From an uncultured Oxalobacteraceae bacterium (GTDB lineage: Bacteria; Pseudomonadota; Gammaproteobacteria; Burkholderiales; Burkholderiaceae): a stretch of 25,207 nucleotides of DNA. The stretch lies in contig CAMLDH010000016.1 in assembly GCA_946478765.1 (NCBI GenBank), positions 1 to 25,207 of the forward strand. Direction: 5' to 3'. Position 1 is the stretch's first letter; each line of letters begins with the position of its first letter. The notes below the pieces were generated by a model, which worked only from the letters and a program-made list of their open reading frames with translations, made no database searches and was not told the origin of the DNA. This document shows positions 14,341-20,397 of this stretch, one piece after another. Made by a program: the position numbers and the translations under genes.

Positions 14341-14643
14341 TCACGATGCGTTATAAAGTCGATCGACCCGGCGACCCGCCAACGCAATCCATGCGCCTCC
14401 AGCAGTCAAGATCAGCGCAAGCAGGAAACCAAGCGTCGATTCAGGCACCCACCATACCGGCAAACTCGGATAGAGCTCTGCCAGCGATTTGGGCTCTTGA
14501 TGCATTAGAACTTCAGGGATCGTGCGACTCAGTGCGCCAAATATCCCTGCCAGAAGAATCGCCCAACCGATGTGGAAAACGATCTTGCCGAAGGCAGTCA
14601 GCCGACCCGGCTTTCCAACAAAAAAGTCAAACAGGAACCTCAT
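14341..14643 (-). CDS. 100-aa protein with two predicted membrane helices
   Basis: ATG 14643 with CCGGAG 8 nt upstream. Hydrophobic segments at about 19-38 (GKIVFHIGWAILLAGIFGAL) and 70-90 (TLGFLLALILTAGGAWIALAG) flank a polar loop with Trp-Trp (LPVWWVPE); both ends are basic. No family is recognised. It starts 20 nt after the stop of the 233-aa gene, so it is probably cotranscribed from the palindromic promoter at 15400-15428. Confidence 0.7.
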   Translation of the reverse strand: MRFLFDFFVGKPGRLTAFGKIVFHIGWAILLAGIFGALSRTIPEVLMHQEPKSLAELYPSLPVWWVPESTLGFLLALILTAGGAWIALAGRRVDRLYNAS

Positions 14644-14663
14644 TTTGTTCTCCGGTTTTTCCT

Positions 14664-15365
14664 TTACCCGATAAGTCTATTAATTGTTGCCAGGCTCAAG
14701 CGTCGAGTACCCGCCACTGACAATACTGCAACAGCTTCCGAACAGCCGCCGAGCGATGCTGCGATGAACCGCTTAGCGACGTAGCGGTTGTAGTCGGCCT
14801 CTTTCTGACACCCGAAATCGGCGGAGTAATTAGCAGACCCACGGCATGCAGATACAGGCATGATCGTCCGCCTTGCTTTTTTTTCGATGCGTCGACGGTC
14901 CTCTTCCATAAGCATGCCTCGCCATGGACGTCCCGTCGTATTGTGCTCAGGATTGGCGAACCACACATAAAAGTCAGGACGCCCCCAACGATCTTTATTC
15001 GCATAGAGAACATATGCCTCAGCAAAGCATTCTGGAGCGGACGCTTGTTGGCGTTCGCGCGTAGAGCATTTCAAGCGTTCAAGAAATGCTCGTTCCGGCA
15101 TTGCACGAACAGAGAGTGGCTCCCCCGGGATGACGTCGCAGACGTCATGAGGCGAAACTGAAGTGACATAGCCGCCCGGACTGCGGACCTCCAGGCTACC
15201 GTTGTCAAGCACACGCTGAAAGAAAAAGAATGGAAGGTCACTATCCCCATGCATCCTTTTTCCTATCCGCATTTCTTCGATCTCATGTCGATTGTTGATT
15301 TGGACCCGATCGAGCGGCCGAAGACCAAGGACGTTTGAAAGCTTCAGTTTCATCCGATTTTCCAT
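14664..15365 (-). CDS. 233-aa unknown protein under the strongest GTGCAC-operator promoter
   Basis: ATG 15365 chosen: GGAG lies 9 nt upstream and the start falls about 28 nt after the predicted transcription start. ATGs at 15401 and 15383-15380 lie inside or too near the promoter; ATG 15353 is an alternative. Visible features are a beta-rich first half (DLPFFFFQRVLDNGSLEV, then RSPGGYVTSVSPHDVCDVI), a DFYVWFANPEHNTTGRPW segment, and a Cys/Ala-rich end with a C-terminal hydrophobic helix (VAVLSVAGTRRLSLATI). No family is recognised. Divergent from the membrane protein gene at 15501. Confidence 0.65.
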   Translation of the reverse strand: MENRMKLKLSNVLGLRPLDRVQINNRHEIEEMRIGKRMHGDSDLPFFFFQRVLDNGSLEVRSPGGYVTSVSPHDVCDVIPGEPLSVRAMPERAFLERLKCSTRERQQASAPECFAEAYVLYANKDRWGRPDFYVWFANPEHNTTGRPWRGMLMEEDRRRIEKKARRTIMPVSACRGSANYSADFGCQKEADYNRYVAKRFIAASLGGCSEAVAVLSVAGTRRLSLATINRLIG

Positions 15366-15399
15366 TTTATCCGACTCCATCATCAGATGGATTGCATTC

Positions 15400-15428
15400 A
15401 TTTTAGGTGCACGTGTGCACCACGTCAA
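15400..15428 (-). promoter_or_regulatory. Promoter with GGTGCAC-GT-GTGCACC palindrome in its spacer (copy 2, strongest)
   Basis: On the minus strand TTGACG (15423-15428) and TAAAAT (15400-15405) are exactly 17 nt apart, each one base from consensus. The perfect 7-bp-arm palindrome fills 15406-15421. It lies between divergent genes, so a bound repressor could also affect the plus-strand gene at 15501. Confidence 0.8.
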
Positions 15429-15500
15429 GCAAATGAAGGTGTTTTTAGGCTAGACTTATTCCATCTCCGCAGAAACCATCATGAAACCGAAAGGAATGTA

Positions 15501-16589
15501 ATGGGCATCGATCACAATCAGCCGGGAGCAATCCCCGTACTCGAACATGCAGATCCCGCCTTGGCAGACGCAGCCAGGGTATTCGTTGAAATAAAAGACC
15601 ATCTCGACAAACTAAGCAGGTCCGGATCCGGATCGAGAATCGTCTCCCAGTTGCTTCCCAAAATAGGCGGATATCAGACCATCCACCCATACACCTTCGC
15701 GTTTGACCTCCTCCCCTTCTTCCGTTCTGAACGTAACAAATCTGGGCATGTGAAGTCGTATAAGGCACTTGTCCCGGCAAGCATGGTTATCGGTGAGAGC
15801 TGGCGCTGGCGGCCGGAGCACTTAAGCAAAGACGACCAGGACAATGTCGTTCGCATCGCATTCACGGCATTGGATGAATCCGAACCCGGGAGAGCTGCGC
15901 GCGAATGCGCTGACTACTCGTACATCAAGCCTCTGGGGATTGTATTGGCGCATGAAGGAAAAAACCGAGTTGCGTTGTTCAAGGAAAATCGGCTGTCCCA
16001 TATACCGGCGATGGTATCCGAGGAAGGCTATCCGGCCCCAGAGCGGATCCGCATTTTCGAACTGAAGCAATCTTGCGTAGCAGTCCTGGATAACAGGATT
16101 GTCGAACAGGTGAACTGCCTCAGCTTGATAAAGCCCATGATGAAGGCCTATGGCGTAAGCCTAGAGAAAGAATGGCCAGCTGAATATCCTTCGATAGAAC
16201 GAGTACTTAAAGCCTTTTATGATGTGCGCTTTCGCAGCGACTACGCAGATCCGCATGTCGACATGCGACTTGTCGCAATCGATGAAGCTGCCGAAGAGTC
16301 TGAAGTCGAAGCAACGCTACTTGACATCGACGGGCTCCAGCTTCCGGGATTGAAGTTCTTCCTGACGTGTATCGCATCCCTGTTTATCTTGGCGATACTC
16401 ATCAAATTCACGGCACCATGGCCGGACATACAAACCCTTCTTATTTACACCTGTGGGGCTCTTACAACGGGGCTGTGCGTGCCGCTTATCCCCTTGTTCA
16501 AGTGCAAGGTCAAGCATTTGAAAGAACGGCCGCGGTGGACCCAATTTTTCGACGCCAGGAATAAAATTATGCGTCAGCAAGAGCAATAA
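15501..16589 (+). CDS. 362-aa unknown protein with C-terminal membrane anchor
   Basis: ATG 15501 follows AAAGGA at 6 nt; the longer frame back to 15387 has no site. The ATG overlaps the stop of a possible six-codon leader ORF (15481-15501). About 280 cytoplasm-type residues include RIVSQLLPKIGGYQTIHPYT and SYIKPLGIVLAHEGKNRVAL. They are followed by two hydrophobic helices at about 284-305 and 312-333 and a basic tail (KCKVKHLKERPRW). No family is recognised. The layout suggests a soluble domain tethered to the inner membrane. It is one of only two plus-strand genes and converges with the nucleotidyltransferase gene 7 nt away. Confidence 0.7.
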   Translation: MGIDHNQPGAIPVLEHADPALADAARVFVEIKDHLDKLSRSGSGSRIVSQLLPKIGGYQTIHPYTFAFDLLPFFRSERNKSGHVKSYKALVPASMVIGESWRWRPEHLSKDDQDNVVRIAFTALDESEPGRAARECADYSYIKPLGIVLAHEGKNRVALFKENRLSHIPAMVSEEGYPAPERIRIFELKQSCVAVLDNRIVEQVNCLSLIKPMMKAYGVSLEKEWPAEYPSIERVLKAFYDVRFRSDYADPHVDMRLVAIDEAAEESEVEATLLDIDGLQLPGLKFFLTCIASLFILAILIKFTAPWPDIQTLLIYTCGALTTGLCVPLIPLFKCKVKHLKERPRWTQFFDARNKIMRQQEQ

Positions 16590-16596
16590 AATACTG

Positions 16597-17208
16597 CTAT
16601 GGCGATGGGCGACGGTATTCATCGTCGTCGGAATTGTCACACGGCGGCGCTAATTCGTCGACGCCTCTGGCGATCTTCAGGACCTCGCTCAGATTGTGTA
16701 GCACGTTGCTATGGTTGCCGATATAGCCAGCCATAGCTTCGTTAGCACGCTTCTCAATCTCCTCAGCGGTGACCCGTTGCGCCTTGATGATGCTCTCGAT
16801 GTCTTCCCGATCAGGTCCCGAAAGGCGAGCGATCTTGCTGACGATAAGATCCACTGGCGAAAGGACGTAGACCTCAATCAAATGCGAGTCAACGGGGACC
16901 TTGATCGCATCGTGGATGTAATCCTCATGCATCAGCGCAAAAGTCGAATTGTAGTTCGTGTCCAGGTATAGAACCTGCCCTCCCTTGGTTTCGACGAGTA
17001 AATCCGAAGGAACGATAATCCGTTTCGAAAACTCAGCGTCCACGTCCATTGTTACGCGAGCACCGGTATATAGGTGTGCCGCCATGCCGCCGGCGATATA
17101 CATCTGAATGGGCTGCTTAAGATCCAGAGATGTCTCCAGGCGCTTCAATAGCTCCAAGAGTCCATTAGTAAGATCTGTATTTGTTTGGAACTTGATCTCA
17201 TTTACCAC
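16597..17208 (-). CDS. Nucleotidyltransferase-fold protein (DUF6036/AbiEii-like)
   Basis: 203 aa. GTG 17208 with AAGGGG 8 nt upstream, overlapping the preceding gene by 7 nt. The nucleotidyltransferase signature is visible as IAGGMAAHLYTGARVTMDVD (38-57), with the GG of the G-helix and the two aspartates D55 and D57 of the DxD pair. It is followed by VYVLSPVDLIVSKIARLSG, DREDIESI and a C-terminal acidic tail. Such proteins are usually the enzymatic half of type IV-like toxin-antitoxin or abortive-infection pairs (AbiEii, MenA relatives). The partner would be the overlapping upstream gene. The toxin role is inferred from family and arrangement. Confidence 0.78.
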   Translation of the reverse strand: MVNEIKFQTNTDLTNGLLELLKRLETSLDLKQPIQMYIAGGMAAHLYTGARVTMDVDAEFSKRIIVPSDLLVETKGGQVLYLDTNYNSTFALMHEDYIHDAIKVPVDSHLIEVYVLSPVDLIVSKIARLSGPDREDIESIIKAQRVTAEEIEKRANEAMAGYIGNHSNVLHNLSEVLKIARGVDELAPPCDNSDDDEYRRPSP

Positions 17209-17501
17209 GTCGATTTCCCCTTCAGGCGTTGCAACAACATGCCGCGAAAACGAGGCAGGTCCGTGACCAGGCCATTCTTAGTCAGATCCTCAAATCGGCG
17301 CATATGGACACTGCGATGACTTACGAAATACTGCTTGCTCGACAAATCCAAATGTTGGGCAGCGTCTGGATACCAGCTGCGGACGAGCTGGGCCGCCAAC
17401 CTAAAGACATTTGCCTCATCAGCTGATAGCGCGCGGGACGCATCCCGCCCGACCTGTGCGCACCTCGCCAAGAGCCTGTCTTCCGTATCCCGAGTAAGCA
17501 T
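17202..17501 (-). CDS. 99-aa partner of the nucleotidyltransferase (possible antitoxin)
   Basis: ATG 17501 with GGACAG upstream; a TTG at 17522 is in frame. It is a basic, helical protein (DTEDRLLARCAQVGRDASRAL, then VFRLAAQLVRSWYP) with a C-terminal segment (YFVSHRSVHMRRFEDLTKNG) that might form a winged helix. No family is recognised. It overlaps the nucleotidyltransferase gene by 7 nt and precedes it, as antitoxin genes often do. It follows the two-CxxC gene by 26 nt. Confidence 0.65.
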   Translation of the reverse strand: MLTRDTEDRLLARCAQVGRDASRALSADEANVFRLAAQLVRSWYPDAAQHLDLSSKQYFVSHRSVHMRRFEDLTKNGLVTDLPRFRGMLLQRLKGKSTW

Positions 17502-17527
17502 TTTCTGTCCAATAATTCCCAATGAGG

Positions 17528-17905
17528 CTATGCCTTGCCCAACGTTGATTTATCTGCAGGATTGCCCGGCACCGCGCCCATGCCGACAAAGGTATTTCCC
17601 TTGTGCTGAATAATTTCCATGAACGGCTTTGCAGTACAACCTTCGCATGAAAAGTGAATCCTGAGACCGTGCCGCCTGTCGCTCGGATTCCCGTCGAGGT
17701 TGTTGTCGACCACAGCTTTACCGTCATCAATCGTCACATGCAAACCTGTCGCCTCGCCTTCCTTTCGGTCAAAGACCTCGATACGCTCGTGATGGAGATA
17801 ATTGTTGCCGCAAGACGGGCAAACAAGCTCGCCACCGTCATGACCTTGGCTGTGAAACTTCGGGACTCTCAATGACTTCGTTGGTGCTGCGTTATCAAAA
17901 AACAT
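17528..17905 (-). CDS. Conserved 125-aa protein with two CxxC zinc motifs
   Basis: ATG 17905 with GAAGGG 8 nt upstream; the frame to 17941 offers no better start. C29-x2-C32 (LVCPSCGNNYLHHERIEVFD) and C87-x2-C90 (GLRIHFSCEGC) bracket a beta-type domain and could bind one zinc. The NPSDRRHGLRIHFSCEGC region and the HKGNTFV end match a family I recognise as common on mobile elements of many bacteria, function unknown. It is the first gene of the unit that includes the nucleotidyltransferase pair. Confidence 0.75.
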   Translation of the reverse strand: MFFDNAAPTKSLRVPKFHSQGHDGGELVCPSCGNNYLHHERIEVFDRKEGEATGLHVTIDDGKAVVDNNLDGNPSDRRHGLRIHFSCEGCTAKPFMEIIQHKGNTFVGMGAVPGNPADKSTLGKA

Positions 17906-18007
17906 GTCACGCCCTTCGTATTTTCTAAGATTATTTAACAATTATCTACCGTTGCTCTGAATCACGTCTGATTACTTGACAAAACGCATCCGATTATCCT
18001 CTTCTCC

Positions 18008-18217
18008 TTATACTCGCCGTCCATCCTCCAACAATTTCCATTTGATGTCGCCTGGGACGATGATACTGCCATCGTCGTTTTCTGCTACTAATCCGCGAGT
18101 CATTAAAAGCTGCGCCGCCTAAATGGTTTCCCTGGTGCATGGAAGTCCCATTCTGTTGCAGCCCTCGATCACTTGGAGCAGCTTAAATTCTTCATCGGTA
18201 ATCTACGCGGTGTTCAG
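18008..18217 (-). pseudogene. Broken winged-helix-like small gene (in-frame TAG)
   Basis: The frame reads TDEEFKLLQVIEGCNRMG, LPCTRETI, then TAG at 18119-18121, then AAQLLMTRGLVAENDDGS and IIVPGDIKWKLLEDGRRV to TAA 18008. This looks like one small winged-helix protein similar in layout to those at 12605 and 19616. No start codon fits this frame; an ATG at 18195 is out of frame by one. TAG ends several intact genes here, so amber readthrough is unlikely. Confidence 0.55.
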
Positions 18218-18294
18218 CCTCCCCCTCGGGTGCCAAACACGCCCGCCAACTGCACGCCGTTCATCGCATTTATCAGTACAACGAATATATTCAT
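18192..18294 (-). pseudogene. Small gene with a frameshift in a G tract
   Basis: ATG 18294 has AAAGGA 6 nt upstream and reads MNIFVVLINAMNGVQLAG VFGTR before meeting TGA at 18214. The alternative frame after the five-G run (18220-18225) reads GEAEHRVDYR to TGA 18192, which overlaps an ATG in an ATGA junction. One G too many would explain this. The start (NIFVVLINAMNGVQLAGVF) resembles small plasmid proteins. Confidence 0.45.
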
Positions 18295-18324
18295 CTTCAG
18301 TCCTTTTTCCTTTCGCCTGCAAGG

Positions 18325-18660
18325 TCACAACACCTTGCCGCCTGCAGCTTTGATCGCGGCGATAACCGCCTCAAGTTTAGATGCATCCACCTCAACCACA
18401 ATCTTCCGCACAGTCTGGGCCTTGAGCCATCGGCGGAAATACGTGTCGAACCCGACACCATCGCGGTCATTAGCGCTCATGAAGACCACTCCGGCGTCAA
18501 TGGTTACCTTCGCTGTGTCCGATATCTTGTCAACGTCGATATCGTCTTGTTCGATGCTATCCACCAGGACAACGTCGTCGTCGTGCCACGCGCCCTCGGG
18601 CCAGAAGGACGGGTCGTTATAGAACCGCTTGAATTCTGCACCGGTTGTTTTTACAGACAT
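18325..18660 (-). CDS. 111-aa unknown protein under GTGCAC-operator promoter copy 3
   Basis: ATG 18660 with AAGGA 8 nt upstream. The N terminus (GAEFKRFYNDPSFWPEGAWH) is followed by a very acidic stretch (DDDVVLVDSIEQDDIDVD) and a C-terminal alternating hydrophobic part (RKIVVEVDASKLEAVIAAI). No membrane segment and no recognised family. It is the first gene after the promoter at 18726-18754, with a leader of about 60 nt. Confidence 0.7.
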   Translation of the reverse strand: MSVKTTGAEFKRFYNDPSFWPEGAWHDDDVVLVDSIEQDDIDVDKISDTAKVTIDAGVVFMSANDRDGVGFDTYFRRWLKAQTVRKIVVEVDASKLEAVIAAIKAAGGKVL

Positions 18661-18725
18661 TGCGCTTTTCCTTGTTAATCAGCAATCATTTCTGACATGC
18701 GCGCAAGAACTTTGCGAGCGAACTA

Positions 18726-18754
18726 TGTATGGCGCACTTGTGCACCGCATGCAA
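18726..18754 (-). promoter_or_regulatory. Promoter with GGCGCAC-TT-GTGCACC palindrome in its spacer (copy 3)
   Basis: On the minus strand TTGCAT (18749-18754) and CATACA (18726-18731) are 17 nt apart. The palindrome at 18731-18746 has one mismatch. The -10 box is the weakest of the three, so this copy may be less active. Confidence 0.65.
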
Positions 18755-18799
18755 GAAATTTTTTGCCGATTTATCCCGCGAATTTCGCTCCAGTCTGCG
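18728..18799 (-). repeat. 72-bp dispersed repeat, copy B
   Basis: Ungapped match to 11030-11101 at 63 of 72 positions, differences all transitions. It covers the last 9 codons of the gene ending at 18771 plus promoter copy 3. Confidence 0.85.
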
Positions 18800-19022
18800 G
18801 CTTTTCATCGCAATCTCTCACCAACATACCTTGAAACATTGACCCGAAAACTTTCGCCGCAATGGCATTCGCTTGAGCATTAGCGCATAGAAAAACCAAT
18901 TGCCTCGCTAAAAAAATCACCTGACAAATTACACTTTCGTCGGCGTCAGGCGCTATATTTTTCATCAAATCCCGGACGATTCCGGGAACGTCTGCACCAG
19001 GTGGTATGATCAACTTAGCCAT
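18771..19022 (-). CDS. 83-aa unknown protein with structured leader
   Basis: ATG 19022 with TGGAG 9 nt upstream inside a small hairpin. It is a mostly hydrophobic and helical protein (VPGIVRDLMKNIAPDADESV, ICQVIFLARQLVFLCANAQ), possibly with a membrane-associating segment, followed by a polar end (RDCDEKPQTGAKFAG). No family is recognised. It shares a duplicated leader with the gene starting at 19525 but not its protein sequence. Confidence 0.65.
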   Translation of the reverse strand: MAKLIIPPGADVPGIVRDLMKNIAPDADESVICQVIFLARQLVFLCANAQANAIAAKVFGSMFQGMLVRDCDEKPQTGAKFAG

Positions 19023-19027
19023 TTCGT

Positions 19028-19088
19028 AAACTCCATGAAGTTTAAGTTTGGTTAGGTCGAGAGTGCGGCTGGAACCGCATTTTCGACC
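19028..19088 (-). ncRNA. Two-hairpin 5' leader, copy B
   Basis: On the minus strand a 34-nt imperfect hairpin (19055-19088, 14 paired positions, 6-nt loop) is followed by a 5-bp hairpin AAACT/AGTTT (19028-19043) whose loop and 3' arm hold the ribosome binding site. The same two elements occur at 19531-19591. Probably a cis-acting RNA or protein-binding leader rather than an independent RNA. Confidence 0.55.
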
Positions 19089-19159
19089 GCTTTTACTGCT
19101 ACGTAGATAGCGTTTCTTTTATCGCCTTTGCCTATTTAGCAAAGACCTTGAAAAAATCC

Positions 19160-19525
19160 TCACGACTGGCTAACAGTCAGATTCGGGGCGCGAACGCCGT
19201 TCTTTTCTTGATCAAATTCGCTGAAATCATTCTTCGAGGCTTCTGCATCTGCAGGATCAGCGCAATAGTAATTGTATGAACGATTGTATGAAGCAGCTAA
19301 ATCCGGTTCGATGTGACCCGCATGCATCATCGCCCGAGTATATCCGCGCGTATACTGAACAAGTTCGGCCATCCCTTGCTGTATCGCCGCAGTGTCGTTT
19401 ATTGATGGGTCGTTCGCGATCAATGATTGCATGTGGATTAATGCCTCTAATCGTTCTGCCAGATGTTCATGCATTAGCGAATAAGTTCGATGCGCTGGCA
19501 TCGTAGTATTATTGCGATCAGCCAT
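19160..19525 (-). CDS. 121-aa unknown protein with structured leader
   Basis: ATG 19525 with CAGGGAG 7-8 nt upstream inside a small hairpin. It is a helical, His/Met-rich N-terminal half (HRTYSLMHEHLAERLEALIH, then MAELVQYTRGYTRAMMHAG), a Tyr-rich YNRSYNYYC segment and a polar end. No membrane segment and no recognised family. Confidence 0.68.
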   Translation of the reverse strand: MADRNNTTMPAHRTYSLMHEHLAERLEALIHMQSLIANDPSINDTAAIQQGMAELVQYTRGYTRAMMHAGHIEPDLAASYNRSYNYYCADPADAEASKNDFSEFDQEKNGVRAPNLTVSQS

Positions 19526-19530
19526 TTCTT

Positions 19531-19591
19531 AAACTCCCTGTAGTTTGAGTGCGGTCAGGTCGGGAGTGCGGGTGCAACCACATTCTCGACC
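19531..19591 (-). ncRNA. Two-hairpin 5' leader, copy A
   Basis: On the minus strand the 34-nt hairpin at 19558-19591 and the small hairpin AAACT/AGTTT at 19531-19546 correspond element by element to 19055-19088 and 19028-19043. Several differences keep pairing (C-G versus U-G, A-U versus A-C at matched positions). Confidence 0.55.
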
Positions 19592-19615
19592 GATTTTCTT
19601 CTAAAGCGTTTTCCT

Positions 19616-19786
19616 CTATGTGAAGTATTTTGTCGCGTCAGCGGTCAGAGTGATCTGTGCATGTACATCGCCTGGAACAAAGCCAGTGACTAGTCCCTTT
19701 TCTTGCAAGCTGGCGAGTACCGTTTCTGCCATTGGGATCGATAGATCGTTGTGCTGGCACAGCTCGGCTACAGTCAAAGTCTTCAT
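19616..19786 (-). CDS. 56-aa winged-helix-like protein
   Basis: ATG 19786 with TAGGGA 8 nt upstream; the longer frame to 19807 overlaps the previous gene. Sequence (MKTLTVAELCQHNDLSIPM, then AETVLASLQEKGLVTGFV, ITLTADATKYFT) has the helix-helix-wing layout of small winged-helix DNA-binding proteins. The TAG of the gene before it is part of the ribosome binding region. Confidence 0.65.
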   Translation of the reverse strand: MKTLTVAELCQHNDLSIPMAETVLASLQEKGLVTGFVPGDVHAQITLTADATKYFT

Positions 19787-19796
19787 TAGCGTTTCC

Positions 19797-19997
19797 CTAG
19801 TTCTCAAAAGCTCTCAACGGGCGATCGAACTTTTGCCCTGTCCGTTCATTGATCTGATACACCACATCGCCACGTTGCGCCGTAATGATCGCAATAACAC
19901 CACGCTTGGCGATGTGCGGAAAATCTATCGCTGTCTCCTGGCGTTTAAGCACTTGATAAATGACTTTGCCGCATCGAATAGTTTGACTAGTTTGCAT
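19797..19997 (-). CDS. 66-aa basic unknown protein under AGTAAC-operator promoter
   Basis: ATG 19997 with CCGAGG 6 nt upstream. It is a beta-type small protein (GKVIYQVLKRQETAIDFPHI, then AIITAQRGDVVYQINERTGQ) with a basic end. No family is recognised. First gene after the promoter at 20037-20065, and probably cotranscribed with the 56-aa gene, which starts 11 nt later. Confidence 0.65.
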   Translation of the reverse strand: MQTSQTIRCGKVIYQVLKRQETAIDFPHIAKRGVIAIITAQRGDVVYQINERTGQKFDRPLRAFEN

Positions 19998-20036
19998 GGT
20001 CGCCTCGGGCGAATCATCTTCAAGAAAACATGAATT

Positions 20037-20065
20037 ATGTTAGTAACTCTGCGTTACTATGTCAA
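20037..20065 (-). promoter_or_regulatory. Promoter with TAGTAAC-N5-GTTACTA palindrome (copy 1)
   Basis: On the minus strand a consensus -35 TTGACA (20060-20065) is 17 nt from TAACAT (20037-20042). The inverted repeat at 20041-20059 has perfect 7-bp arms and a 5-nt centre. An ACATAAT element three bases on is an alternative -10. Confidence 0.7.
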
Positions 20066-20131
20066 GGAAATTATGAGATTTTCTAATTTCTTTTTTGACA
20101 GTTCAACCCTGACCGCCGAAAGTTCATCGTT
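20057..20131 (-). pseudogene. 3'-terminal remnant of a paralogue of the 94-aa gene at 20389
   Basis: The frame ending in TAG at 20057 reads NDELSAVRVELSKKKLENL IISLT. It matches the end of the 20389-20673 product (QDELAGMGIELTKKKLDNL IISLT) at 16 of 24 positions. No start belongs to it and it overlaps nothing but intergenic sequence, so it is a leftover of a duplication that also copied the promoter. Confidence 0.65.
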
Positions 20132-20136
20132 CTTTT

Positions 20137-20316
20137 TCAGACAATGCCTTTTGTATGGAAGTCGAGCATGAATTCAATCCAGAGCCCAGAATTGTTATCA
20201 GGGAGTACCAATGGATACTCGGATTGATTGGCTGAATGCTTCGCCTTGTAGGCTTCCACAAACTTGTCGATATCACGCTTGAAATCTTCGGCCGCCTGAT
20301 CTATTGACACTGTCAT
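20137..20316 (-). CDS. 59-aa unknown protein under AGTAAC-operator promoter
   Basis: ATG 20316 with TGGA 8 nt upstream; the ATG at 20370 lies in the -10 box and is rejected. Acidic helix early (DQAAEDFKRDIDKFVEAYKA), then SEYPLVLPDNNSGLWIEFML. No family is recognised. First gene after the promoter at 20369-20397. Confidence 0.62.
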   Translation of the reverse strand: MTVSIDQAAEDFKRDIDKFVEAYKAKHSANQSEYPLVLPDNNSGLWIEFMLDFHTKGIV

Positions 20317-20368
20317 GATGTTTTCCAGGTTAATCAACGTATTCAAATGAATCAATTGAATACGATCC

Positions 20369-20397
20369 ATTTTAGTAACGCCAAGTTACTACGTCAA
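20369..20397 (-). promoter_or_regulatory. Promoter with TAGTAAC-N5-GTTACTA palindrome (copy 2)
   Basis: On the minus strand TTGACG (20392-20397) and TAAAAT (20369-20374) are 17 nt apart, the same boxes as the promoter at 15400-15428. The perfect 7-bp-arm inverted repeat occupies 20373-20391. The TGA in the -35 box is the stop codon of the preceding gene. Confidence 0.75.

Noticed and set aside
18119..18121. Amber (TAG) recoding or readthrough in a small gene
   Set aside because: TAG ends several intact genes in the window (for example at 9158, 16597 and 19616), so a nonsense mutation is simpler.
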